Of a DNA stretch of 64,000 nucleotides, positions 10,163-21,600 are shown piece by piece. The notes beneath the pieces were generated by a model, which was given only the letters and a program-made list of their open reading frames with translations, had not been told where the DNA came from and did not search any database. The position numbers and the translations under genes were made by a program. Position 1 is the first letter of the stretch. Each line of letters begins with the position of its first letter. The DNA comes from Bacteroidia bacterium (lineage in GTDB: Bacteria; Bacteroidota; Bacteroidia; UKL13-3): contig JALONK010000011.1 of NCBI GenBank assembly GCA_025454975.1, positions 1 to 64,000 of the forward strand. The letters run 5' to 3'.

Positions 10163-11131
10163 TTAAAATAAACCTTTTATGATTTGGTCAATTGTTAAGC
10201 CTTCTGCCTCTGCTTTATAGTTTTTTACTACACGATGGCGCAACACATTTAATGCAACAGCTTGTACATCTTCTATATCCGGACTATATCTGCCATTTAA
10301 GAGGGCGTGGCATTTAGCTCCTATGGTTAAATATTGTCCGGCACGCGGTCCTGCACCATAACTAATATAATTGTTGATTTGTTGCGTAGCTAGTTCAGTG
10401 CCGGGCCTTGTTTTTGATACAAGTTTAACTGCATAAGTTAACACATTATCAGCAACAGGTACCTTTCTTATCAGTTGTTGAAACGTTAAAATGTCTTCAC
10501 CTGAAATAATTTTATTAACTGATGGCACGTAAGTACCGGTTGTGTTTTTTATAACTTGTAGTTCCTCTTCAAATGTTGGATAACCCAATATTACGTTAAA
10601 CATAAAACGGTCGAGCTGCGCTTCAGGTAATGGATAGGTTCCTTCTTGCTCTATGGGATTTTGTGTTGCTAATACAAAAAAGGGTTGTTCTAATGTATGC
10701 AGTTTACCGCCAACTGTTACACTTCGCTCCTGCATCGCTTCAAGTAATGCCGATTGCGTTTTAGGTGGTGTACGGTTGATTTCATCAGCTAAAATAATAT
10801 TGGCAAATAATGGTCCTTTAATAAAAGAAAACGATCTCGATTCATTTAATATTTCACTACCTGTGATATCACCGGGCATTAAATCAGGTGTAAATTGAAT
10901 TCTGCTGAATTTTAAATCAAGAACATCGGCAATGGTACGAACCAATAAGGTTTTAGCTAAGCCGGGTACCCCAATTAATAAGGTGTGACCATTGGCAAAA
11001 ATCGACATTAAAACTGCATCAATAACATCAGTTTGACCAACGATAACTTTGCCGATTTCTTTTTTAAGTTCAGTATATTTTTGATGCAACAAATTAGCGG
11101 CATCAACATCAGATTGAATAGGATTACTCAT
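10163..11131 (-). CDS. MoxR-family AAA+ ATPase
   Basis: 322 residues, typical length. Walker A GVPGLAKT is at 54-61 and Walker B IILADEINR at 112-120, followed by PPKTQSALLEAMQE (sensor region); ATQNPIEQEGTYPLPEAQLD is the usual MoxR signature. MoxR ATPases act as chaperones that help metal insertion or maturation of partner proteins, often with vWA-domain partners and a DUF58 protein. Neither lies next to this gene: it starts 3 bases after the stop of the SurA-like isomerase and is followed by lipid-type membrane genes. A vWA-like membrane protein occurs much further away at 39374, a link that is only speculative. Confidence 0.92.
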   Translation of the reverse strand: MSNPIQSDVDAANLLHQKYTELKKEIGKVIVGQTDVIDAVLMSIFANGHTLLIGVPGLAKTLLVRTIADVLDLKFSRIQFTPDLMPGDITGSEILNESRSFSFIKGPLFANIILADEINRTPPKTQSALLEAMQERSVTVGGKLHTLEQPFFVLATQNPIEQEGTYPLPEAQLDRFMFNVILGYPTFEEELQVIKNTTGTYVPSVNKIISGEDILTFQQLIRKVPVADNVLTYAVKLVSKTRPGTELATQQINNYISYGAGPRAGQYLTIGAKCHALLNGRYSPDIEDVQAVALNVLRHRVVKNYKAEAEGLTIDQIIKGLF

Positions 11132-11134
11132 TTG

Positions 11135-12499
11135 CTAATTGTTTTTCTTAATAAATTCGGAAATGATGTCACAATTTTTATATGCATCACTTACTTGAAT
11201 AAAATACTTTTGTTTGTTTTTAGTTATCCAGTTTTGCATGGTTTGCATTTGCTTCCTTTGCAAGGATAGCGCCTGAAGCTTTTGATAATCGTCTCTTAAA
11301 TTAGCCCGATGCGGTGCAGCTAAACTTTTCACGTAAAATACACGCCATGCTTGTTGCCTGTCAGGGGTAGGTAAAGTAATCAGTTCGGGTTCCGAAATTT
11401 GGCCTGGCTCTAACTTATCAATCGCATAAAAAATTTCTTTTGGCAATTCATCAATAGCAATTTTAGTTGACCCTACTTGTCCGTCAGAAAAAAAACCTCC
11501 GTTAGATTTTGTGCTTTCGTCATCACTAAAACGTTTAGCAGCTTCTTCAAATGTTAAAGTATCAATTTTAATTAACCAAAGAACACTATCTAAGGTAGTT
11601 TTTATAAGAGCAATATCACTTCTGAAAATTTGTGGACGAATCAAAATATGTCTCACACTAATATTCTCACCTTTTCGGTCAATTAATTGAAGTATATGAT
11701 ATCCATATTTAGTTTCAACAATTTTTGAAACACTGTCCGGCTTTAATTTATAGGCCGCTGCTTCAAACTCCGAAACCATATCACCCCTAGTAAAATAGGG
11801 TAATTCACCCCGTCTTTGAGCCGATAGTTTATCGTCGCTGTATAACAGTGCAAGTGTACCAAAGTTCTCTCCATTTAATATCCTTTGCCGCAATTCACTA
11901 ATCTTTTCATAAGCAAGTTCTTTTGCTTCTCTACTCACCTTAGGAATCATTATTAATTGAGCCAATTCAACTTCAGCACTGTAGTATGGCAAACTATCAA
12001 GTCGGTCTAATTCATTATAAAACTTTTTAATATCAGTGGGGGTTACCTTTACATCGCGCATAAGTTTACCTTGAATTTCTTGTGTTAGTAAACTTTGTTT
12101 GATTTTTTCACGGTTACTGGATTTTATTTCTGCAATTGATTTGCCATAATAGCTCTCCATTTCCTTTTCGCCTCCCGGGAACTGAGATGCAAAATATTTA
12201 ATCCTTTTTTCCAGTTCCATATCAACCCTGTCTTCCGATAATGGAATACTATCCCATTGCGCTTGGGTTAATAACATTCTTTCAATAATTTTCTGGCGAA
12301 GGATTACACATTTTACACTATCATCAATTTTACCCAGTTCCTTTTGTAACTGTTGAAACTCAATCTCAATTTCTGATTGCATGATGATGTTATCGCCAAC
12401 TACTGCCGCAATCTCATCTATTACCTGTCCGCTTACCTGCGCATTACTTAAATGCGGGCAAATAATCAGCAAGAAAATTATCAATACATTTCTCATCAT
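11135..12499 (-). CDS. SurA-like periplasmic peptidyl-prolyl isomerase
   Basis: 454 residues. A signal peptide (MMRNVLIIFLLIICPHLSNA, cleaved after residue 20) precedes a SurA-type N-terminal chaperone domain (VIDEIAAVVGDNIIMQSEIE, about 26-45) and two parvulin (PpiC) domains at roughly 175-275 and 280-390; the ETKYGYHILQLI and VRHILI motifs are visible. SurA proteins escort unfolded outer-membrane proteins through the periplasm and catalyse proline isomerisation. The gene lies 71 bases after a second PpiC protein and 3 bases before the MoxR gene, as part of one operon. Either of two adjacent ATG codons (12499 or 12496) may start it. Confidence 0.92.
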   Translation of the reverse strand: MMRNVLIIFLLIICPHLSNAQVSGQVIDEIAAVVGDNIIMQSEIEIEFQQLQKELGKIDDSVKCVILRQKIIERMLLTQAQWDSIPLSEDRVDMELEKRIKYFASQFPGGEKEMESYYGKSIAEIKSSNREKIKQSLLTQEIQGKLMRDVKVTPTDIKKFYNELDRLDSLPYYSAEVELAQLIMIPKVSREAKELAYEKISELRQRILNGENFGTLALLYSDDKLSAQRRGELPYFTRGDMVSEFEAAAYKLKPDSVSKIVETKYGYHILQLIDRKGENISVRHILIRPQIFRSDIALIKTTLDSVLWLIKIDTLTFEEAAKRFSDDESTKSNGGFFSDGQVGSTKIAIDELPKEIFYAIDKLEPGQISEPELITLPTPDRQQAWRVFYVKSLAAPHRANLRDDYQKLQALSLQRKQMQTMQNWITKNKQKYFIQVSDAYKNCDIISEFIKKNN

Positions 12500-12570
12500 T
12501 ACCTTTTTACTAACGATAAACCAATTCAGCTATTACACTTACTTATGTTAGTCGTTATAAATCAATCAAA

Positions 12571-14577
12571 TTATTTAAATAACAGTCTTACAGTTTCTTC
12601 ATTTACCTGAACAGGATACTTAGCTCTTAATTCTTTTATCCATTCTTTTTCAAGATAAGTTTGATAATCGCTGGTAATAATTCCTTTGGCTTCTTTTAAT
12701 GATTTAGGTTCAGGTGGAACAATGCCTGTAACCACATAAAATTTGAATTGACCATTTTCATTTGGAATATCTACCACACCTGTCTTATCATATAATTTAT
12801 CCATGCTTACGTTTTCACCTCGTTCAGCTTTTTGCTCGGTAACCACAACAGAACCAACAATTTTTTTGCCAAGCTTAGCTTTTATTTCTTCCGGAGTTTT
12901 ACCCGCAGCAGCCATTTTCATTGCAGCTTTTTTAGTTTTTTCATCCAAACAACTGAAAGTTAAAACTCTTACACGCTCTTTCCACATATACTTGTTTTTG
13001 TTTGTTTCATGAAACTTTTGAAGTCCAACACTATCATTTACCGCTTTGTTCCAAACCAACTTATCCGTTAAATCAAATAACAAAATTCCATCGTGATACT
13101 CTTGCATTAAATTTCTGAAATCTTCATATTTAGTTTCTAATTGAGCCTCTTCAAAAATTAACGCTTCTTCGTCAATATAACGTTTGTATATATTGGTTAT
13201 CATCATCATTACTGATTGTCCGGGTTCATAATGATCATGTCCGGCAATCATATAGTTTACAAATTCACTTTCAGTGTAGTTTTTATTTCCTAATTTAAAC
13301 AACGGAGTAGATGTAAATTTTTTCTCATCAACCACATATCCGTCCATAAACATACTGCTATCACACTTATTAATAAAAAGCCTGAAGTTAGCAGGGAATT
13401 CTGTGAAGTTATTTTCTCTTCTTATTCTTGCCGATACTGATGCTTTACTGCTTTCTGCGCGACTATCGCGTGCAACCCTGGTTTTTAAAGTTTCTTCTAT
13501 TTCTTTTAATTCAGGTATTCCTTTTTTCTCTACTAATTTAACCAAATGATAACCATAAGATGTACTAAATACCGCCGATACTTCGCCAATAGATAAACCA
13601 AATGCTGCATTTTTAAATTCTTCAGGATACCTGCTACTGCTGCTAATCCAACTCATCATGCCTTTATTTGCTTTGCTTGATTCATCTTGACTAAAATTAG
13701 CAACCAATTCATCAAAAGAAACGCCTGATTTAGCTAAGCGATAAACACTGTCCATTATCTTCTTTTGTTCTATTTGTGTTTCAAGTGTCGAGTTTTGCCC
13801 GGTGCTTCTCATGATATGCTGAACCTTTACCTCGCCTCTAGCTGCACGAACGTCATTAACCTTAATGATATGGTATCCAAACCTTGTTCTGAAAGGCATT
13901 GATGTTTGTCCTTTTGCAGTTGAATAGGCCATTTTTTCAAATGGATAAATCATATCAAAGGCCGAAAACCAGCCCAAGTTTCCAAAATTTTGAATGGCTG
14001 ATGGATCATTTGAATAATCTTTTGCCAACGTATCAAACGACTCACCTTTTAATATCCGCTTACGTAATTCTAAAATTTTATTATATGCTGCTAAGGTATC
14101 AGCGGGTTTTGCATTCTCGGTACAATTAATTAAAATATGGCTTGCATATACCTCTGTTAACATATGGTTGTATGCCTCCTTAATTAATCCTTCAGTTGCT
14201 TTTTTGTCTGTTAAATAAGGATTAGCCAATTGTTTTCGATAACCGGCAAGTTCAGTTCTAAATGAGTTGAAAGTATCCAGTTGCATTAATTTTGCTTCAT
14301 TAACTTTCATCTTAAAGTTTTGATATAACTCTAAATATTCTCTAACACTTGCTTCCGTTGGCGCTTCTTTTTGATTCTTGTTTTTGGTAAGCAACCGCTC
14401 AAATTCTGAACGATAAACCGTGTCTTTTCCATAGGTAAACACCCACGGATTGGGTTTTACCGCTTCTTGCGGCGGAGTAATTTTTTCTGGTTTGATTACT
14501 TTACTTTTTACTTTTTGAGCAAAGGCAACACTGCTCATTAATGAAAATGCACAAAGTACTGCAAGGCTTTTATTCAT
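12571..14577 (-). CDS. Parvulin-type (PpiC) periplasmic peptidyl-prolyl isomerase
   Basis: 668 residues from the ATG at 14577, which gives a clean signal peptide (MNKSLAVLCAFSLMSSVAFA). The frame is open a further 25 codons upstream, but that extension would destroy the signal sequence. An N-terminal SurA-like helical region is followed by two PpiC domains (about 120-230 with ASHILIN and FGYHIIKV; about 235-345 with VQHIM and YGYHLVKL), then about 300 residues that may be a second chaperone-like domain and a C-terminal extension. Probable role: folding of exported or outer-membrane proteins. It is the first gene of the operon running to 9231. Confidence 0.9.
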   Translation of the reverse strand: MNKSLAVLCAFSLMSSVAFAQKVKSKVIKPEKITPPQEAVKPNPWVFTYGKDTVYRSEFERLLTKNKNQKEAPTEASVREYLELYQNFKMKVNEAKLMQLDTFNSFRTELAGYRKQLANPYLTDKKATEGLIKEAYNHMLTEVYASHILINCTENAKPADTLAAYNKILELRKRILKGESFDTLAKDYSNDPSAIQNFGNLGWFSAFDMIYPFEKMAYSTAKGQTSMPFRTRFGYHIIKVNDVRAARGEVKVQHIMRSTGQNSTLETQIEQKKIMDSVYRLAKSGVSFDELVANFSQDESSKANKGMMSWISSSSRYPEEFKNAAFGLSIGEVSAVFSTSYGYHLVKLVEKKGIPELKEIEETLKTRVARDSRAESSKASVSARIRRENNFTEFPANFRLFINKCDSSMFMDGYVVDEKKFTSTPLFKLGNKNYTESEFVNYMIAGHDHYEPGQSVMMMITNIYKRYIDEEALIFEEAQLETKYEDFRNLMQEYHDGILLFDLTDKLVWNKAVNDSVGLQKFHETNKNKYMWKERVRVLTFSCLDEKTKKAAMKMAAAGKTPEEIKAKLGKKIVGSVVVTEQKAERGENVSMDKLYDKTGVVDIPNENGQFKFYVVTGIVPPEPKSLKEAKGIITSDYQTYLEKEWIKELRAKYPVQVNEETVRLLFK

Positions 14578-14706
14578 GGTTTGTTGAATTGTAATTGTTA
14601 AATGAGTTGCAAAAATATACAATTTGATGGCTTTAACTAATTTGTAATACAATTACGACAAAGCTATGCCGCAGAAAACCAATTCGGTATATTCAAACGT
14701 GTAAAA

Positions 14707-15582
14707 TTATGGTTTATGTTTCTTGTATAAACGCTTGGTTAACTTATAAATCATTCCCTTTAAATGCGACGGAGATTGTACACTAATGTTACCTTTCTGA
14801 CTAATGATGAACGAAGCTAATTGTTCGCCATAACTCATTTTATAACTAAAAATTGTATTGTTTTTTTTTCGTTCTATCAATTGTTGTGAATGATGCAACG
14901 GACTAATCATAAATGTCTCAACTAAGTCGTTCCTGATTTCTAACACAATATCTTCTTGCAATGATTTTTCACCTAAATCAACTCCATAATGACCTTCGAT
15001 TTTTGTATTTATTGCTTCATTTCTTTTAAAAGATTTCTTCAGCATTTGTGCTGATTCAATCATTTCAAAACTTATAACCTTTAATAAATTATCATTACTT
15101 AAATAAAATAAGTGATATTGTTTATTGTACGACTTTATTAAATACGGCTTTACCTCTAATTTTTCATTCGAAACAGTTGTCAGCTCACAAACTTGCTCTT
15201 TCCAAGCGGCATCAAGTAGAGTGGTTAAGTTGATGTAGTTGAATTGCGATTTTTCAACTACTAAATAATTAAGATGAACAGCTTGCACATGTTGTATCCA
15301 ATGTTGCTGTTCAGCTAATTGATTTAGTTCAAGAAATTTCTTTGCAATAAGAATGGTTTCTTCAGGAAGAAAATAATAATTTTTTGTTTTGTTATATTTT
15401 ATCTGGATTCCGTAGTCGGAACGAAGCAACTCAAAAAGCCGTTGTATAGTTCTTCTTGATGATTTAACACCTGCTGCAGAAAATATTTTTTCAATTTCGG
15501 AAAAGTTTAGTTTCACTCCACCAATTAAAGGTTGTAGGAGTAACTTGATGCTTAATAAAGGATTGTATGATTTTGATTCCAT
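14707..15582 (-). CDS. WYL-domain transcriptional regulator
   Basis: 291 residues from MESKSYNPL at 15582. A start 12 codons further upstream (15618) would lie inside the terminator hairpin of the preceding gene, so it is rejected. The N-terminal half has a helix-turn-helix (about 25-75, KSSRRTIQRLFELLRSDYGI) and the rest resembles the WYL/YafY-type ligand-sensing region (about 110-200, LDAAWKEQ, VKPYLIKSYNKQYHLFYLS) with the WCX-like C-terminus. WYL proteins sense nucleotides or other ligands and control stress genes. It lies 65 bases downstream of the second giant gene on the same strand; its target is unknown. Confidence 0.82.
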   Translation of the reverse strand: MESKSYNPLLSIKLLLQPLIGGVKLNFSEIEKIFSAAGVKSSRRTIQRLFELLRSDYGIQIKYNKTKNYYFLPEETILIAKKFLELNQLAEQQHWIQHVQAVHLNYLVVEKSQFNYINLTTLLDAAWKEQVCELTTVSNEKLEVKPYLIKSYNKQYHLFYLSNDNLLKVISFEMIESAQMLKKSFKRNEAINTKIEGHYGVDLGEKSLQEDIVLEIRNDLVETFMISPLHHSQQLIERKKNNTIFSYKMSYGEQLASFIISQKGNISVQSPSHLKGMIYKLTKRLYKKHKP

Positions 15583-15598
15583 CAGCCACAAATAAAAA

Positions 15599-15622
15599 GA
15601 GGATGTAAAACTATACATCCTC
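15599..15622 (-). terminator. Terminator of the second giant gene
   Basis: A perfect 9-bp stem, GAGGATGTA with TACATCCTC, and a 6-base loop are followed on the minus strand by TTTTTATTTG. It begins 26 bases after the stop of the giant gene and ends just before the WYL gene start, which separates the two transcripts. Confidence 0.85.
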
Positions 15623-15647
15623 CTTTCAAAAGTAATTACAAAAGTTG

Positions 15648-18600
15648 TTATTTAATATGAACTACTTTATGTGTTTGACTGAATTGTTGATGTGTGATTT
15701 TTACAAAATATACACCTCTTTCAAACGAAGTAAGTTCATTTAAAGTTATTTCATTAATGCCTGTACTTACTTCTACAGTCTTGTTAAATACAATCCTTCC
15801 ATTCATATCAAAAACCTCAATATTGGTGCTGCCTTCCGAAACAGTTCTTAAGGTTAATGAAAGATTATCGCTGAATGGATTTGGATAAACCAAACTACTA
15901 TTTTGCTCTGTTTCAGTATCGCTTAATTGAATGGTACTGCTGTATTCGTAATTACCATCAATATCTACTTGCTTCAAGCGATAATAATATACAGGATTTG
16001 TGGTGAAAACTTCTTTATCAACAAAACTGTAGCTTCTACTCACGCTGCTATTTAAGCTTCCTTTTACAAAACCTGCATATTCAAACTTCATTCCATCTGC
16101 CGAGCGTTCAACAATAAATCCACTGTTGTTTCTCTCAAACGTGGTGGTCCAGAAAAGCGAAGCATCTTTTCCAATTCGCTTTCCATTAAAGTTTAGCAAA
16201 GCAACCGGAAGCGGCGCAGTAATATCAGTGCCTGTAAATGATCCAAATTGGTTAGAAGCAAAATTACTTGCTATGGTTGAGGCACCTGTATTTGGAGTAC
16301 TGAGGAAGTCGTATGACCATATAGCATTCCATCTTGCAATACGAAGGTTGTTTTCTGAACTTACACTGCCTAAAAGTGCCGGGTCGTAATTCAGTACCAT
16401 TTGATAATTATAGTTAGATCCACCTGTTGCATTTATTTGCAAATACATATCCATATAGTTTGCTCCAAAGAAAACATTCGGAGGTGTTAATCCACTAAAA
16501 TAGTTAGCTGCAATTGCACTTGGTACTGTTCCTGAATTACCCCATGTAATGGTTGCTAAAGTGCGTTCTCCAAAACTTATCACACTTGTGCCATTTAAGG
16601 CAGGTGTTCCAACAATATTAGCGGCCGGTGGAGTTGATAAAGAGTTAAATTCATGTGCTCCGATATTAGTTCCATAACCTAAAACTGTTCCCCTGGTATT
16701 ACCATTAAAGTCGGTATTGATATTTGCAGATGTTGCGCCTGCAATTCCTTTTCCATGCAAATACCAGTTTTGGGATGCATTAACATTTGCGTTAAGATTT
16801 CCATTAGGTATATCAATAAATAATGCGGTAGGGTTAACCAAACTACTTATCGCCGACCAAGAATTTCTATCTCCATTCGTATTACTTCTCCAGTCATTCA
16901 TATTTAAGTCGTTTGAACCCCATAAACCAACAGTAGTTGTTGAAGAAGACGATAATAAATTGTAGTTAGATAATAGCCATCCTCCTCCTGATGCAGTACC
17001 TGAAAGTTCATTTGCGATAGCATAATTTTTAGATGAACCTCCTGCACGATGATTGATAAATGCATTATTTACTAACCTTATACTTGCCGTAACTTCGGTA
17101 GTGCTGTTAGATCCGCGATGGAATGCAAATGAAGTTAAACTACCTGACGAAACATTTCCGGTTATTAGAACTGTATTATAGTAAGCATTTACATCAAACA
17201 CACTGTTTAACGGAAGCCAAATCCCGTTGAATTGAACATTATTAGTTTGAGCTTGTCCCAAAGTAATTTGATTATTAATAACATTAGCCAAATTAACTAC
17301 GTTGAATATGACTAAACCGTTGGCAGTTGGTGTTGGACTTAAGGATGTTGAAGTACTTAAATTACGAATATCATATATTCTGTTTGCACTTATCTGTGGT
17401 GCGTTAGCACTTTGTACTAAAACACCTGCTGCATTTGTAATTACCGAACCATTGTTTGATGCTGTTAAACTGTAAATGATATTATTGCTGATTACAGGAC
17501 CTGCATTCGTGCTACCTGATAATGAAATTCCAAAAACAGCAACATTAATTCCTGAAAGTGTAGTATTACTTGAGGTGGTAGTGAGGTTGAATATTCTGTT
17601 ATTACTAATGTTTGCAACTGTTGAGCCACTCATGAAAATACCACCTAAACTTACGCCGGTTTGATTGTTCAAAGCATTTATATTACAAATGGTATTACCG
17701 GTAATTTGTGTGGCAGGATCAACATTTACTGCTGTGGTTACATTTATTCCTCGTGTAATTGCGTTGGCATTATTTGTAATACTGTTCGCCGTTCCTACAG
17801 CACCAATAATATTATTAGATATTGTTGTTATTCCTCCGGCAACATTAATACATAATAAGGTTGCAGCGTTACCGGGACTGTTTACTGCAATGCCTGCAAA
17901 CCTGTTATTATTGATAGTTGTTTGAACTGTAACAGTAGCATTTACCGCAATTCCACTATGGGTAGTTGGAGGAGCCAATTCAATTGACCCAACAACTGTT
18001 GAATCTCCAATCATGTTTGATGATATATTGGTTCTTCCTGCTGTTACAAGAATACCATTGAATTGAATGGCACTTGCCGATTGGGTAAATCTGATATTTC
18101 TTATTGTATTACCTGTTACTTGCGTGGTTGTGTTGTTGCCTACAGCCAATTGAATACAATTCCAAGCAGCAGCTACGTTACTGGTCCAGCTTGAACCAGC
18201 CGCTTGAGGTAATGTACCACCTATAAAATTATTATTAATTGTATGTCCATCAGATACTGCAGCACCGTTAAATCGAACCACAACCGGATTAGCTGTGATA
18301 ATAGGTAAGGTGTTATAAAAACTGTTGTTTGTAACTATCCAGCCATTACCCGAACCGGCATCAACATTTAAATAAACCGATGAAGCATTTAAGAAATTAC
18401 AACCTGTAATTACATTATTTGAATTTAATATGGTTCCACTATGGAAGCTGCTAATCAAACTTGCCGGAACTCCATTAGGAAATGTTAATGATTGATCATT
18501 TCTGATGGTACAATTTGTAATACTATCTTGACTGTTTCCTATTGGAGCAACAGTTGAACTTGCAAATGATATTACACCGCCATTTATTCCAAGTGGAGTA

Positions 18601-21600
18601 GTTAAATTCGCCGATTCAATTGTTAAATTATGAAGCCTGCATTGGGTTGAACCATTTGTAAATAAAACAGCAGGTGAAATGGTTGAACTGCTTCTTATTG
18701 TTAATAGATTTAAGTTATTATTAGTGCTTTGATCAGGAATACCAATAATTTTTATTCTGTCGGCTCCATTTAATCGTATTAATCCACTGTTGCTATTTCC
18801 TGATATTATTCTTGAAGAAGTTGCAGAAGAGTCAGGTCTTATTGTGATAGTATAGCTACCTGCACCTACTCCATCTTCACCTAATTGATTTAAACCTACT
18901 GTTCCCGGTTCAACAATGTTACTGGTAATTACTGCAGTAACCGAACCGCCAAGTGTATTATTATTTAAAAACTCAAATAATCCTCCCGTTCCGGTTAAAG
19001 TTGAATATGGTTGTCCGTTTCCTACATAAAATTTGCTGCCAGCCGGAATAGTAGGAAGAAGTGTATAGAAATCAGTAGTTGCCGGTTCATTGCTGATTGA
19101 GTTTATATTTAATCCAATAGCTAAAGGTCTTTGTGAGGTAAGATTTCCACCAGCACTATCCTCTGCTGCAATATAATAATAGATAGTATCTCCTGTAGTA
19201 ACACCACCAAATGACCCGTAGAAAATTTCGAAGGTGTAATTTGCATTTGTTGGTGTACCTGTTGCACTAGATGCTTGATTACTAACCCAAGTACCTAATG
19301 TTCCTTTTTTGTAATAAATCCTTGGAGCATTTGGTGCAGGTAATAAAGGGCTTCCAACATTATCTCTAATGTTTACATTCGAGATGGTTAAGGGTCCTAT
19401 AAGGTTTCCTTGATTATTTACCGGAGTGTATGTAATTGATGGAGGGAAGGCATCTGAGGCTAGTGTAAAATTAGCTGCATCAGCTCCAACATCCATTCCT
19501 GCTATTCCTGTCCTGGTATTACCGTCGAAGTCAACCGTTACTACACCAATTAAACTTTGATCACCACTACCCTCCAATGGATTAGCATTTTGTAAATGTA
19601 AATCAAGAGTGGCTGCACTACCTGTAGGATCAATAAGTAACGGGTTTGTAGAAGCACTTTGTAAATCATATCCGCTATTTCTTGCCCAACCGGATAATCC
19701 TCCAAGTGTAACAAAATCTAAGGTATTGGTACCACCAATAATTCCTCCTGTTCCATTAGCAAGTAATAAGTTATAATTAGAAACAACTGAGGTGCTGCTG
19801 GCAGGGAAAGCAGCGAGCCTAATCGCAAAATGTTTACCGGTTGCGGCTCCACCATTAGTAGTAGCGTTTACAAATACATTATTTCTTAAGTCATTTATAT
19901 TTACTCCGGTCGGTGTTCCATTTAATCGAATACAAGCCGTAATAGCAGCTCCCGAAGTAGGATTTCCGCCTAAATAAACAGTGTTATGGTAATATTCAAA
20001 ATTACCTGATACATCATTTAAAAATCCATAAACTTCGTAATTACCGGTGTTTACTGTGCCAGCTGAGTCAATACCCAATCGAATCATATTGTTGCTATAT
20101 CTGGTAAACGAACCTGAATTTTGCTGAATACCAATCATGCGACCATTTCCTATGGTTGCAAGTTTGAAGCTATGAACAAAATTTCGTGCTACCGAATTTA
20201 ATACATTAGTTGTAGTTCCTTGATAAAGCATACCAACAATACTGGTATTACCTGTTAAACCTGCACCTTCCAATCCAAAAACAGTATTGCCATTCATGGT
20301 TATTTGACTTCCGGAACCATTATGCATGATTCCAATTATTCCTGATAATGTTGTAGTATTTGAAGAAATGGTATTAGAGAACAAATTATGTACTAAGTTA
20401 TTATTAATGGTGTGACCACTACCGCTTGATTGCATGATACCGATAAGTTGCGTTGAATTAGGTGTTAAAGTTGTATAATTTAAGAATCTAACAGTGTTAT
20501 TCGTAATTATCTGACCCGGAGTTGTACTGGCGTTCCAAATGCCTATAAGGCCGCTGCTAGTTGTGGTTGATGTATTTTGAGCGTTGGAACGAATACTTTC
20601 AACCACATTATTTGATAGGTTAGCCAACCCTGCATTGGTAACTATACCTAAGGTTTGTATTGTTGAAGTTGCAGTCACAATATTGGCTAAATTTCGGATA
20701 GTGTTACCGGTTATTGCAATACTTGTTGTTGAACTTGATACATTGATACCAATCATTGCAGCAGAAGAAGAAGTACTTGCCGAAGAACTTGAGTCTAACA
20801 GATTACTAATTAAATTATTGGCAATTTGAAGCGTGGCAGTTTGATTCCAACTTCTAATTCCGTTAATAACAGTAGTATTACTTGTAGTTGCTGAATTAAT
20901 TATTCCTGAAACAATATTATTATTTATTATGCTTGCCGAATTGGTTTGACAACTTATGCCTAATAAGGTACCTGATGTTCCAAAGTGTTGGATTGATGTT
21001 GGATTTAAAGTATCACCAATATAATTTCCTGCTATCGTTGCTATACCGCCACTAGTGTTAACTAATATTCCCGTAAATGAGGTAGAACCGGTGTTGCTCA
21101 TTAAAATATTTGCAATTCGGTTATTTGAAATATATGTTCCTGTATTAGTTCCCGAACTTACGCTTATACCTGTTAATGAAAGAGCGTTATTTATTCTCCA
21201 TAATCCTGTTAATCCATATCCGCTTCCTCCAATTATGTTTTCTGAAATAGTATCGTTGTTTGAAACTGCACCGGGAGTAAAATTGATAACTGTAGATGTT
21301 AATGTATGAACACTGGTTGAATCATAGAAGAATGTGTTATTCTTAATTCTGATATTATTACCATTACCAGTCGCAAACCAAATAGAATTTAAATTCATGC
21401 CGTAAAAGGTTGAATTTTCTATTAATATATTATCATTCTCACGATTTACTCCGGTTGTTCCTGATGCTGCTAATAAAATGCCGGGAATACTAGTTGTTCC
21501 AAGGGTTTTTCTGAATACCGAGTTACCTATATAAATATTGTCGTTACCTGTTACTACAGAGGTTGGACTAATTCTTAATGCTCCACCTGATGTTATCGCT

